Notes: a model not told the origin generated them from the letters alone. 44,983 nucleotides of DNA from Christensenella sp. UBA5327 (GCA_002411105.1 DHQX01000005.1:42408-87390), one strand, 5' to 3'; shown: positions 34,540-42,753, counted from the first letter of the stretch. Made by a program: numbers and translations.

Positions 34540-34800
34540 ATAAACCGTTGAGGGAGACGAGTACCCGGAACCGCTTGAAACAAAGAGAGCCGCCAGGGGT
34601 GGGAATGCGGCATGAGAGCGCCCGGCGAATGGCCTCCCGAGGGCTGCTTCCAACGGGAAACCCAGTAGAAGCAGACGGGAACCGCGCCCGTTACCAAGGC
34701 GGCATGTGTGTCGGCGCATGGAGCAAGATGGCTTCACAGCCAATTTGAGTGGTACCGCGGTGTTTCGCCTCAAGCAGCAATGCTTGGGGCTTTTTCTTTC
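34540..34800 (+). promoter_or_regulatory. Tryptophan T-box riboswitch (specifier UGG)
   Basis: All T-box landmarks appear in order: AGGGAGACGAGTA (34551-34563, stem I base/k-turn), AGAGAGCCGCC and GTGGGAATGCGGC (stem I apical part, about 34584-34611), specifier loop GAA-TGG-CC (codon UGG at 34630-34632, Trp), the T-box GAGTGGTACCGCGG (34747-34760), and an intrinsic terminator (34767-34776 with 34781-34790, one G-U pair) followed by TTTTTC. Uncharged tRNA-Trp should pair with UGG and with the UGGU bulge, favour the antiterminator and switch on the ABC importer genes when tryptophan is short. Confidence 0.93.
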
Positions 34801-34842
34801 GCGGAAGGCTCCGACAAATAAACAAAAAAGGAGACCAAAACC

Positions 34843-35814
34843 ATGAAAAAGACCCTCGCAATCATTCTGACCCTGGTTCTCTGCCTTGGCGCCCTCACCG
34901 TTTCCGCCCAGGGTGCCCCCTTTCGCATCGGCATCGCGCAGTTTGCAGTCCACGGCTCCCTTGACAATGTGCGCACAGGCTTTCTGGAGGGACTGAAGGA
35001 AGCGGGCTTTGTGGAAGGGGATAACATCACCATCGATATACAAAACGCCCAGGCGGATATGGGGCAGGCCCGCGCCATCGCCTCCGCCTTTGTGGACAAC
35101 CGCTATGACCTGATCTGCGCCATTGCCACCCCCATGGCGGTGGTGAGCGTCAACACCGCAGACGGCAAGATTCCGGTGGTCTATTCCGCTGTTACCTCGC
35201 CTGTTCAGGCTGGGCTGGCTGATGAAAATGGGGAAACCGACCAGAACACCACCGGCACCAGCGATCAGCCGCCCATCGACCGGCAGCTGGCCTTGATCCG
35301 GGCGCTTCAGCCAGAGGCCAAGACCGTGGGCCTGCTCTATACGGTGGGCGAGGTCAATTCCCAGGTGCTGGCCCAGCAGTATAAAAACCTGGCCCCCCAG
35401 TACGGCTTTACCATTGTGGAGGCCACGGTCACCTCAGGCAGTGAGATCGCCCTGGCGCTGCCCGGCATTGTCAAGCAGGCGGACTGCCTCTCCATGCTGC
35501 TTGACAACACCGTGGTCCAATACCTGGACCTGGTGCTGGACGCGGCAGACGGTGCCGGCATCCCGGTTTATGGTAGCGAGGTTGAGCAGGTGGCGAAGGG
35601 CTGCGCCGCAGCCGCCGGCATTGACTACATCGCCGTGGGCCGTGACACCGGCCGCCTGGCTGCCCGGATTTTAAAGGGCGAAGCCGCCTCCGCCCTCCCC
35701 TATGTCACCGCCACAGCGGCGGATCTGTATATCAACTCCAAAACCCTAGCCCGGCTGAATATCACCGTGCCCGATGAGCTTGCCCTTCAAGTCATCGACA
35801 TCAGCGCCAAATAG
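34843..35814 (+). CDS. trpX: ABC transporter substrate-binding protein, TrpX type
   Basis: 323 aa, PF04392-like periplasmic-binding fold: signal peptide, then PFRIGIAQFAVHGSLDNVRTG and lobes typical of the family (LICAIATPMAVVSV, VGLLYTVGEVNSQ, YGSEVEQVAKGCAAA). Binds the ligand outside the membrane and delivers it to the permease encoded next. The Trp-specific T-box makes tryptophan (or a precursor) the likely ligand, as for trpXYZ of other Bacillota. The signal peptide ends TVSAQGAP without a clear lipobox (the only Cys context is LVLC), so it may be released or stay on an uncleaved anchor. AAAAGGAG upstream of the ATG. Confidence 0.9.
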   Translation: MKKTLAIILTLVLCLGALTVSAQGAPFRIGIAQFAVHGSLDNVRTGFLEGLKEAGFVEGDNITIDIQNAQADMGQARAIASAFVDNRYDLICAIATPMAVVSVNTADGKIPVVYSAVTSPVQAGLADENGETDQNTTGTSDQPPIDRQLALIRALQPEAKTVGLLYTVGEVNSQVLAQQYKNLAPQYGFTIVEATVTSGSEIALALPGIVKQADCLSMLLDNTVVQYLDLVLDAADGAGIPVYGSEVEQVAKGCAAAAGIDYIAVGRDTGRLAARILKGEAASALPYVTATAADLYINSKTLARLNITVPDELALQVIDISAK

Positions 35815-35816
35815 CC

Positions 35817-36722
35817 ATGCAAATTCTCTCTTCTTTCACTGCCTCCCTTCCCAGCGCTCTTGAGCAAGGCCTCATCTACGCCGTGATGGCCCTGGGCGTG
35901 ATGGTCACCTACCTGGTGCTGGATTTTCCCGATCTGACGGTGGACGGCTCCTTCCCCCTGGGCGCTGTGGTGTCAGCGCGCCTCATCCTAAAGGGCCTGT
36001 CCCCGCTTACCGCCCTTGGGGCCTCGGCGCTTGCCGGGGCCCTGGCGGGGCTTTGCACCGGGCTTATCCATGTGAAACTCAAGGTGCGGGATCTGTTCTC
36101 CGGCATCATCATGATGACCGCCCTGTACTCCGTGAACCTGCGCCTGGCGGGGGATATGGCCCTCCTCCCCATCCCACGGGGCAGCGTCACCCTCTTTCGC
36201 AATAACCCGGTGGCGGGTAGCCTGCCCACGGGCTACGCCACCCTCATCATCGCCTTGGTGATCGCGTTTCTCATCAAGCTGATCCTGGACCTTTTCTTCA
36301 AAACCCGGGCGGGCTTTCTGCTGCGCGCCGCAGGCGATAACCCCCAGGTGGTGACCGCCCTGGCCCGGGACAAGGGGCAGGTCAAAATCCTGGGCCTTAT
36401 GATCGCCAACGCCCTGGTGGCCCTTTCAGGCGCCATCCTGGCCCAGGAGCAGCGCATGTTTGAGATCTCCATGGGCACAGGCGCCGCCGTCCTCTCCCTG
36501 GCATCGGTGATCCTGGGGGTGAACCTCCTGGGCAAGCTGGAAAAGATGAGCCTCACCTTCAAGGTGATCATCGGCGCCATCCTGTACAAAATCAGCGTCA
36601 CCTTTGCCATCGCCTGCGGGCTAAAGCCGGGCGATCTGAAACTGATCACCTCCCTCCTATTCCTCTTCATCCTGGCGGCAGGCCTTAAGCGCAAAGGAGG
36701 AAAACGCCATGCTGGCCCTTGA
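35817..36722 (+). CDS. trpY: ABC transporter permease, TrpY type
   Basis: 301 aa integral membrane protein of the branched-chain-type permease family (about 8-9 helices): QGLIYAVMALGVMVTYLVLD and FPDLTVDGSFPLGA at the N-terminus are typical of permeases paired with PF04392 binding proteins; a conserved loop KTRAGFLLRAAGDNPQVVTAL contacts the ATPase. Forms the channel for tryptophan uptake (substrate inferred from the T-box). The start is 2 nt after the trpX stop with no good ribosome binding site, so translation is coupled; the end overlaps the ATPase gene by 14 nt. Confidence 0.92.
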   Translation: MQILSSFTASLPSALEQGLIYAVMALGVMVTYLVLDFPDLTVDGSFPLGAVVSARLILKGLSPLTALGASALAGALAGLCTGLIHVKLKVRDLFSGIIMMTALYSVNLRLAGDMALLPIPRGSVTLFRNNPVAGSLPTGYATLIIALVIAFLIKLILDLFFKTRAGFLLRAAGDNPQVVTALARDKGQVKILGLMIANALVALSGAILAQEQRMFEISMGTGAAVLSLASVILGVNLLGKLEKMSLTFKVIIGAILYKISVTFAIACGLKPGDLKLITSLLFLFILAAGLKRKGGKRHAGP

Positions 36723-37482
36723 ACACATCTCCCTCACCTATAACCCCGGCACCGTGCGGGAGATGGGCCTGTTCCACGATTTTTCCCTGAGCGTGCCAAA
36801 GGGTCAATACCTGTGCGTGGTGGGCTCAAATGGCTCTGGCAAAACCACCATGCTAAATCTACTCTGCGGCAGCCTCAGCCCGGATCATGGCCGTGTTCTC
36901 ATGGAAGGGCAGGACATCACCAGCCACAGCGAGCATCTGCGCGCCCGCAAGATCGGCCGCATCCATCAAAACCCCGCCCTGGGCAGCTGCGCGCAAATGA
37001 CGATCCTGGAAAACCTGGCGCTGTCCGACTGCAAAACCAAGCGCATGGGCCTTTTCCCCGCCGTTGACAAAAAGCAGCTGTCCCGATACCGGGATATGCT
37101 GACCCCCCTGGGTCTGGGGCTTGAACACATGCTGGAGGCCAGGGCGGGCACCCTCTCCGGCGGCCAGCGCCAGGCCCTGGCCCTGGTGATGGCGGTGATG
37201 ACCCCCATCTCCTGCCTGATCCTGGACGAGCACACCGCCGCCCTTGACCCCAAGACCGCCGACACCATCATGCGCCTCACCGACCAGGTGATCCGCGATA
37301 AGGGCATCACCGCCCTCATGGTCACCCACAACCTGCGCTACGCCCTGGACTATGGCAGCCGCCTTGTCATGATGCATCAGGGCCAGGTGGTGCTGGATCA
37401 GACGGGGGAAGACAAGCAAAAACTGCGTCTGGAGGATGTGCTGGGCCTGTTCAACCAGATCAGCGTGGAATGCGGGAACTGA
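36709..37482 (+). CDS. trpZ: ABC transporter ATP-binding protein, TrpZ type
   Basis: 257 aa ATPase with Walker A VGSNGSGKTT, Q-loop IHQNPALGSC, signature LSGGQRQALALVMAVM, Walker B CLILDEHTAALD and H-loop VTHNLRYAL. Powers the TrpXY importer at the cytoplasmic face. AAAGGAGG lies 8 nt before the ATG, inside the end of trpY. Last gene of the T-box operon; palindromic repeat copy 3 follows 23 bp after the stop, and no classical terminator was seen. Confidence 0.94.
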   Translation: MLALEHISLTYNPGTVREMGLFHDFSLSVPKGQYLCVVGSNGSGKTTMLNLLCGSLSPDHGRVLMEGQDITSHSEHLRARKIGRIHQNPALGSCAQMTILENLALSDCKTKRMGLFPAVDKKQLSRYRDMLTPLGLGLEHMLEARAGTLSGGQRQALALVMAVMTPISCLILDEHTAALDPKTADTIMRLTDQVIRDKGITALMVTHNLRYALDYGSRLVMMHQGQVVLDQTGEDKQKLRLEDVLGLFNQISVECGN

Positions 37483-37504
37483 GGACGGGGTGGACGGGGA
37501 CATA

Positions 37505-37555
37505 CCGGGGGCTTTCTTGAAAGAAAGCCCCGGACCCCCAAAGAACTTTATAATA
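37505..37555. repeat. Dispersed GC-rich palindromic repeat, copy 3
   Basis: CCGGGGGCTTTCTT (37505-37518) pairs with AAGAAAGCCCCGG (37521-37533) with one bulged G, 2-nt loop, then tail ACCCCCAAAGAACTTTATAA. Same plan and orientation as copies 1 and 2. Lies between trpZ and fetA; could serve as a transcript end. Confidence 0.78.
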
Positions 37556-37568
37556 ATCCCTTGCCGCA

Positions 37569-37597
37569 TTGATTTTGCCAAATAAAAGCGCTATCCT
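37569..37597 (+). promoter_or_regulatory. Possible promoter of the fetAB operon
   Basis: TTGATT (37569-37574), 17 bp, TATCCT (37592-37597), about 30 bp before the fetA start. A TATAAT at 37549-37554 in the repeat tail has no -35. Confidence 0.4.
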
Positions 37598-37626
37598 GCA
37601 TGAGAATACCATCAAGAGGGCAGGAA

Positions 37627-38259
37627 ATGGACAGCTTGTTTTCAACCAAGGGTTTGCGGTTTCTGGATTTGATCAGCTACCCGGACATGGATTTCCCGGC
37701 GGGGCAGCACACCTTTTTGCGCGGGGAAAGCGGCAGCGGGAAAAGCACGCTGCTAAAGCTTTTGAACGCCACCCTCAGCCCTTCCGCCGGACAGGTTTTC
37801 TATAAGGGGCAGGATGTGGCCGGGATAGACACCCTGCTTCTTCGCCGCCAGGCCATTCTGGTGGCCCAGGACGCCTGGCTCTTCCCGGGCTCCATCCGGG
37901 AGAACTTCGCCCAGTACCGCGTCTTTCGCGGGGAAGAGGCCATCAGTGATGAAGGGATCACGCGGCTCATGCATACCTGTGCGGCGGATTTCCCCCTGGA
38001 CGCTGACACCGCCACCCTCTCCGGCGGCGAACGCCAGCGGGTTTTCCTGGCCACCTGCCTGTCCTTCCATCCAGAGGCCCTTCTGATGGACGAGCCCACC
38101 AGCGCCCTTGACGAAGAAACCGCCAATCTGTTTCTCAGCCGCCTAAAGGCCTTTGCAAACCATGAGGGCATGACCCTGATCACCGTCAGCCATGCCCAGG
38201 CGCTGGCAGGCGCTTTTGCTGACCAGATCATCACCCTGGGCGGGAGGAAAGTATCATGA
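37627..38259 (+). CDS. fetA: FetA/YbbL-like ABC ATPase of a metal exporter
   Basis: 210 aa, a short stand-alone ATPase: Walker A RGESGSGKST, Q-loop LVAQDAWLFPGSIRENF, signature LSGGERQRVFLA, Walker B ALLMDEPTSALD and H-loop VSHAQAL. Pairing with a UPF0014 permease identifies it as FetA-like; in E. coli FetAB is reported to export iron and improve oxidative stress resistance, which is only inferred here. The frame opens at 37600, but the Met at 37627 follows AGAGGGCAGG and gives the usual length. The stop overlaps fetB by 4 nt (ATGA). Confidence 0.88.
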   Translation: MDSLFSTKGLRFLDLISYPDMDFPAGQHTFLRGESGSGKSTLLKLLNATLSPSAGQVFYKGQDVAGIDTLLLRRQAILVAQDAWLFPGSIRENFAQYRVFRGEEAISDEGITRLMHTCAADFPLDADTATLSGGERQRVFLATCLSFHPEALLMDEPTSALDEETANLFLSRLKAFANHEGMTLITVSHAQALAGAFADQIITLGGRKVS

Positions 38260-39041
38260 GCGGCATCATCCAGCTTCAGCTCTGGCAGTTCTCCCTGATC
38301 TACCTGCTGCTGATCGTCATCTCCCTGGTGATGAAAAAAAGCCGGGTCAACCTGGTCAAACAGCTCTTTGTGGCCAGCCTGCGCATGAGCGTGCAGCTGG
38401 TGCTGGCTGGTCTGGTCCTCACCTATGTGTTCAAAAACCCGCATCCCGCCTTTGTCATGCTGTACCTGGCCGTCATCATCGGCTTCACCATCTGGCGAGT
38501 CCTCAACCAGAACAAGGGGCTGAACCGCCGCTTCCAGGCGGTGATCGGGCTAGCCATCCTGTTTTCCGGCCTTGCTGTGCTGGCCTTCTTCATCCTGGCG
38601 GTGGTGGGCGAAAGCTTGCTGAACCCCCAATATGTCATCCCCATTGCCGGGATGCTCATGGGCAACACCATGACCGGCGTGGGCCTGGGGGTGCGCGCCT
38701 TCCGCGCCAGCCTCAAGGACCAGCGCTTTAGAATTGCGGCACTGCTTAACATCGGCGCCCCGCCCCGGGATATCCTCCTGCCCTTTGTGCGCCAGGCCAT
38801 GGAAACAGCCCTTTTGCCCACCCTCAACTCCATGATGGGCATGGGCATCGTGGCCCTGCCCGGCATGATGACCGGTCAGATCCTCTCCGGCACCCTGCCC
38901 ATGACCGCCATCCTCTACCAGATCGCCATCATGATCGCCATCTGCGCTGTGGTCTGTCTGGCCTCCTTTGGCGCCCTGCACTTTGGCTACCAGACGCTTT
39001 ATAACGAAAGGAACCAGATCATCCTTGACGATAAGCCTTGA
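38256..39041 (+). CDS. fetB: FetB/YbbM-like permease (UPF0014)
   Basis: 261 aa, about seven membrane helices. Hallmarks of UPF0014: SLRMSVQLVLAGLVLTYVF, VIPIAGMLMGNTMTGVGLGV and TLNSMMGMGIVALPGMMTGQ. Works with FetA as an iron or metal exporter in the cytoplasmic membrane (function from the E. coli homologue). GGGAGG precedes the ATG that overlaps the fetA stop, so they are coupled. The end overlaps the presumed start of the downstream GNAT gene by 17 nt. Confidence 0.92.
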   Translation: MSGIIQLQLWQFSLIYLLLIVISLVMKKSRVNLVKQLFVASLRMSVQLVLAGLVLTYVFKNPHPAFVMLYLAVIIGFTIWRVLNQNKGLNRRFQAVIGLAILFSGLAVLAFFILAVVGESLLNPQYVIPIAGMLMGNTMTGVGLGVRAFRASLKDQRFRIAALLNIGAPPRDILLPFVRQAMETALLPTLNSMMGMGIVALPGMMTGQILSGTLPMTAILYQIAIMIAICAVVCLASFGALHFGYQTLYNERNQIILDDKP

Positions 39042-39657
39042 AAACTACCTGAAAGACCCCTGCGGCAGCCTCTCTTTGCCCTGGTGGAAAGGAAAAAATC
39101 TTCAGCTGCCACCAGACATCCTGGTGCTGCATGAGCGGGATTTTGATCAAGCCATGCTTGCCCATTACAAAGATGATCCCTACTTTCGCCTGCGCCATGC
39201 CCTGGCGGATATTCCCCATAGACCGCTCCCCGGCTTTGAATGAAGCCGGGCCACATCCGGGGACATCCCCCTCATCGCCCATATCATCAATGAAAGTTAC
39301 CCCAACATCACCGTCACCCCAGCGGCTGTCAGCGCATGGCAAAAGCTTCCGGTGTATGACCCCAGCCTGTGGCTGATGGTCAAAGAATTGGGCAGCGGCG
39401 AAGCGGTCGCCTGTGCCATCGCCGAATATGACCCCGAAGCCCGGGAGGGCATTTTGGACTGGGTGCAGGTGCTGCCCGCTTTTCACCGCCAAGGCATTGG
39501 AAAAGCCATGGTCTACGCCCTGCTCACCCTGGTGAAGGGAAAAGCCGCCTTCGCCACCGTGTCAGGGCAGATGAACAACCCCTCAAACCCCGAGGCGCTC
39601 TACCGCGCCTGCGGATTTGAGGGGCTGGATGTGTGGCATGTGCTGAAAAAGGGATAA
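39025..39657 (+). pseudogene. GNAT N-acetyltransferase gene with in-frame UGA
   Basis: One continuous frame encodes an N-terminal region (SLENYLKDPCGSLSLPWWK, then ILVLHERDFDQAML and DPYFRLRHALADI) and, after TGA at 39241-39243, the GNAT core (GDIPLIAHIINESYPNIT, WVQVLPAFHRQGIGKAMVYA with the acetyl-CoA loop R-x-x-G-I-G-K, ALYRACGFEGLDVWHV). Frame is the same on both sides, so a single base change explains it. Start proposed at TTG 39025 with AAAGGA upstream, inside the fetB end. Either a recent nonsense mutation, a sequencing error, or read-through; a downstream restart near 39352 would lose part of the domain. Confidence 0.7.
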
Positions 39658-39664
39658 CCGCCTT

Positions 39665-40732
39665 TTATTCTGTCTTTTCCGCTTTCGGCGCTGGCACAAA
39701 AGGCTGCACCGCGCCCACGCCCTCAACATAGGGTGCCAGTTCAAAGGGCGTATCGTGCTGGGCCAGTTCCATCACCGCCCGGGCCTCATCGCCTTTTAGG
39801 ATGACCGGTCTGAAGTTATTATATTCCAGCGTGCTGGAGGGCGCCACGGGGATCAGGTTCACCTGGTGGCCCAAGTAGCCCTTCTCCCGGTCAAAGCGCA
39901 GGGTCACCTGGGCCAAAAGCGCCTGGGTGGCGCGCAGCTGGGCGTTGCCGCCAAAAGAAAAATTGCCCAGCGAATAGATGACTGAGGCACCCTCCATCAA
40001 GTCCATGCCCTGCACCACATGGGGATGATGCCCCACCACCACCGTGGCGCCGTTTCGCACATACCAGGCCGCCAGGCGCTCCTGACCTTGCATGCGGATG
40101 GGGCTGTATTCCATGCCCCCATGCATCACGGCGATGATGGCATCACAGCCCGCGTCCTTGAGGGTCTGCATATCCTGCTCCATTTTGGCCCGGGCGCCGC
40201 CAAAGGTGGCGGTGTAGGCACCGGTGAAGCCCACCTTGAAGCCCTCTTTTTCAAAGATAAACGTATTGCAATAGGAATTGGTGGTGGCAAACCAGGGCAC
40301 CCCCACCTCCTCCAACGCCCGGATGGTGCTTTTGAACCCGGCGGTGCCATAGTCGATGATGTGGTTGTTGCCCACATACACCGCTTCGATGTTGCCGGCG
40401 GTGAGGATGCGGGCAAAATCCGTGGGGCCTCGGAAGTTATAGGTCTTCTCCATGCGGTTGCCGGAGCTGTTGTAAAACACGCCTTCCAGGTTGATCACCG
40501 TCACATCGTCATGGGAAAACAGCGACTGAACCTGGGAAAAGGGATAGCCATAACCCCGGGTGTTGATATAGCTGTCAAAGGAGGTGGCATCCTTGCGGGT
40601 ACGGTCCTCGCTGCCCAGGGTGCAGTCCCCCGTCAGGGTGACCACGACTTCCACCACATCCTCCTGGGCAAAAGCCGGAAAAATGGCCAGAGCCATCAGA
40701 CAAATCAATAGTGCAACAAGGGTTTTTCGCAT
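39665..40732 (-). CDS. CapA/PgsA-like exported metallophosphatase-fold protein
   Basis: 355 aa: signal peptide (RKTLVALLICLMALAIFPAFA) and a calcineurin-like CapA fold with LTGDCTLG, VINLEGVF, GNNHIIDYG, MHGGMEYSP and GHHPHVVQGMD in order. CapA proteins take part in poly-gamma-glutamate or capsule synthesis in Bacillus, but most stand-alone homologues such as this are of unknown function; no capB or capC is near. CAGGAG lies 5 nt before the ATG and a near-perfect promoter upstream. Convergent with the GNAT gene, 7 bp between stops and no terminator. Confidence 0.88.
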   Translation of the reverse strand: MRKTLVALLICLMALAIFPAFAQEDVVEVVVTLTGDCTLGSEDRTRKDATSFDSYINTRGYGYPFSQVQSLFSHDDVTVINLEGVFYNSSGNRMEKTYNFRGPTDFARILTAGNIEAVYVGNNHIIDYGTAGFKSTIRALEEVGVPWFATTNSYCNTFIFEKEGFKVGFTGAYTATFGGARAKMEQDMQTLKDAGCDAIIAVMHGGMEYSPIRMQGQERLAAWYVRNGATVVVGHHPHVVQGMDLMEGASVIYSLGNFSFGGNAQLRATQALLAQVTLRFDREKGYLGHQVNLIPVAPSSTLEYNNFRPVILKGDEARAVMELAQHDTPFELAPYVEGVGAVQPFVPAPKAEKTE

Positions 40733-40761
40733 GCTGTCTCCTGTCGGTTTAACTCAGGGGC

Positions 40762-40790
40762 ATATTAGCAAAGGCTGTCCTGTGTGTCAA
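40762..40790 (-). promoter_or_regulatory. Sigma-A promoter of the CapA-like gene
   Basis: Minus strand: TTGACA (40785-40790), 17 bp, TAATAT (40762-40767); start near 40755. Confidence 0.8.
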
Positions 40791-40820
40791 TCAAGCCCTG
40801 TTCCATTCTTCCCCACCCAG

Positions 40821-40849
40821 TGGACGGCCTCTACCGCATCTACTATAAT
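40821..40849 (+). promoter_or_regulatory. Promoter of the pRiA4b ORF-3/SEC-C gene
   Basis: TGGACG (40821-40826), 17 bp, TATAAT (40844-40849); start near 40856, about 43 nt before the start codon. Confidence 0.65.
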
Positions 40850-40898
40850 GAATGAAATCAGCAAACAGCAGACTTCACACAAGAAGGGCGGTGACTCC

Positions 40899-42338
40899 AT
40901 GACAAACAAGCAAAAACCCTCCAACAAAAGTTATGTCATCAGCGTATCCCTCTTCACCGGCTGCTATCGGCATATCCGGATTTCTGCTGATGATACCTTG
41001 GCAGATCTGCACAGCGCCATTCTTGATGCCTTTGGTTTTATTGACGACCAGGCTCACGCTTTCTTTATGGACAACAAGGCTTGGAGCGGGGCGGACAGCT
41101 ATTCCTCCCTATCCTTGGGCGGACATCACAGGCCCACTCAAAAGCACGCTCTCCTCTCCCTGGGGTTGGTTCCCGGAAAGGCCTTCAAGTACGTCTTTGG
41201 TTTTGATGACGGCTGTCACTTTCAGCTCAAGGTGCTCAAGGTATTGGAGGAATCTACGGACAGGTCAGCCGTCATCCGTCAAAAAGGGGATGCGCACACC
41301 CAACACGCCTGGAACAAGGATGACAGATTGGTGAATTTCCCCGAGATTTATCCACCAAAAATGATCAAGTCCCTTTATAAGGCCCTTCCCCTACCCGAAA
41401 GCACTGTGAATCTATTGATCCAATACTTCAATGCTTTTTCCAACCTCTATTGGATTATCCCGCTTCACAAGGCTCTAGATATCTTCAACCGCCAAAACCC
41501 AGCTATTGGCGAAACGCATTTCCTCAAGTTTGCACAAGTCGCCCGCCATGACGACCAGTTTTTCCACATCATGGGCGAGGATGAATTATATGCAGATTAT
41601 CATAAGGCCATCAGCCCCATGGACAGGCTTATCATCAATAGAAACCTGTTTGTCGCAGATGAGGACGAACTGCCAGAGCTTCAGCGCAATCAGGAAGGGA
41701 AACCATATTATGTGCCTCCCAAGGAAGAGCTGCTGAAGTACCAGGATGAATTATACTTTGAAAAAAACACGGCCTTCTTCGCCCTTAGGGATTACCTGCT
41801 AAAGGGTCGGCGGCTATCCCGGGAAAGGGCCGAAGGAATAGCTGACGAGTTGCAGCTAATCGCTTACATGGGTGACGCGGATAACCCGCAGTCTGTTCAT
41901 GACTTGGTAGAGGATATGGGTTACACCTTTCGCAGTATGGAAGATTTAGAGCAATTCTTTCAGCTTTTCTTTACCCTGTCCAATAACACCCGCATGCCCA
42001 GCAACCGTGGATACACGCCCGAGGAAATGAAAAAGCTCTCCGACTATCGGCCAACCTCCATCATTTTGAAGGATGGTTATAAGAAGGCAATCAGAGATGG
42101 GGTTATGAACATACAGGAGCTGCGCGCAGGCGTTGCGGATATGGGTTTCCCCACCGTTGAAATGCAGATAAGTTTCCTGAATGAATTAGACCGTATCCAG
42201 AAAGAATTAGAGGCTGAATCCGCGAACACGCCGGGGAAGCAACCTCTGACGTCTGTCTCCAGAAATGCCTCTTGCCCCTGCGGCAGCGGCAGAAAATACA
42301 AACACTGCTGCGGAAAAGACAAGCCCCTGCTCAACTGA
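40899..42338 (+). CDS. pRiA4b ORF-3-like protein with C-terminal SEC-C zinc motif
   Basis: 479 aa, soluble. The N-terminal about 170 residues (YVISVSLFTGCYRHIRISAD, LADLHSAILDAFGFIDDQAH) match the plasmid pRiA4b ORF-3-like domain, found on plasmids, transposons and chromosomes with unknown function. The middle is unassigned helical sequence. The end NASCPCGSGRKYKHCCG is a complete SEC-C motif (C-x-C...C-C), a zinc site also found in SecA. The codon use is AT-richer than in the neighbours (many AAA, TTA, ATA), suggesting later acquisition. The frame is open far upstream, but the ATG at 40899 after AAGGGCGGTG and behind a promoter is chosen. Role unknown. Confidence 0.85.
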   Translation: MTNKQKPSNKSYVISVSLFTGCYRHIRISADDTLADLHSAILDAFGFIDDQAHAFFMDNKAWSGADSYSSLSLGGHHRPTQKHALLSLGLVPGKAFKYVFGFDDGCHFQLKVLKVLEESTDRSAVIRQKGDAHTQHAWNKDDRLVNFPEIYPPKMIKSLYKALPLPESTVNLLIQYFNAFSNLYWIIPLHKALDIFNRQNPAIGETHFLKFAQVARHDDQFFHIMGEDELYADYHKAISPMDRLIINRNLFVADEDELPELQRNQEGKPYYVPPKEELLKYQDELYFEKNTAFFALRDYLLKGRRLSRERAEGIADELQLIAYMGDADNPQSVHDLVEDMGYTFRSMEDLEQFFQLFFTLSNNTRMPSNRGYTPEEMKKLSDYRPTSIILKDGYKKAIRDGVMNIQELRAGVADMGFPTVEMQISFLNELDRIQKELEAESANTPGKQPLTSVSRNASCPCGSGRKYKHCCGKDKPLLN

Positions 42339-42357
42339 CCCTCAAAAAGGAGGCGCT

Positions 42358-42753
42358 ATGAAGAAAATCACAGCCCTGGCCCTGGTGCTTGTCGCCATCG
42401 CGTCCATCGCCCTGGCCGCAGGCGCCAGCCTGTCCATCCGGTCTACCCAGGCGCTGGACAAGCAGTTTCAGGCTTTCAGGGGCTATTTGGATAGCCTCTC
42501 GCCATCCGACCGGGCCGCGTGGATGGCGGAATTGACCTCCATCGCCAGCGAAGGAGGTTCAGGCAGCGTGTTTTCCGGGCTGGGCTTGGCCCAAACCCAT
42601 GAAAGCAGCGCCAATACCCAGGTCTGGCTGCCCAAATCCGGCTCCAAATTCCACAGCTTTCCAGAATGCTCCAACATGAAAAACCCGCGCCCCGCCACCC
42701 GGGAGGAGGCCCTCCGGCAGGGGTATGAGCCCTGCAAAAAATGCAAGCCTTGA
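42358..42753 (+). CDS. Small exported protein with C-terminal Cys metal-binding-like motif
   Basis: 131 aa. N-terminal signal peptide or anchor (KKITALALVLVAIASIALAAG), a helical middle, then a conserved-looking end: VWLPKSGSKFHSFPECSNM and REEALRQGYEPCKKCKP. This 'W-PxSGxKYH...C..M....T..EA...GY.PC..C' pattern is common at the end of secreted Bacillota proteins (some with nuclease domains) and resembles a His/Cys zinc site. Function unknown. AAAAAGGAGG lies 5 nt before the ATG. Located 19 nt after the SEC-C gene and 21 nt before the FAD protein gene, so all three may be one transcript. Confidence 0.82.
   Translation: MKKITALALVLVAIASIALAAGASLSIRSTQALDKQFQAFRGYLDSLSPSDRAAWMAELTSIASEGGSGSVFSGLGLAQTHESSANTQVWLPKSGSKFHSFPECSNMKNPRPATREEALRQGYEPCKKCKP

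Noticed and set aside
39241..39290. Selenocysteine at the UGA of the GNAT gene
   Set aside because: Only tiny 4-bp hairpins follow the UGA, no convincing SECIS stem-loop, and no GNAT family selenoproteins are known to me; a point mutation is simpler.
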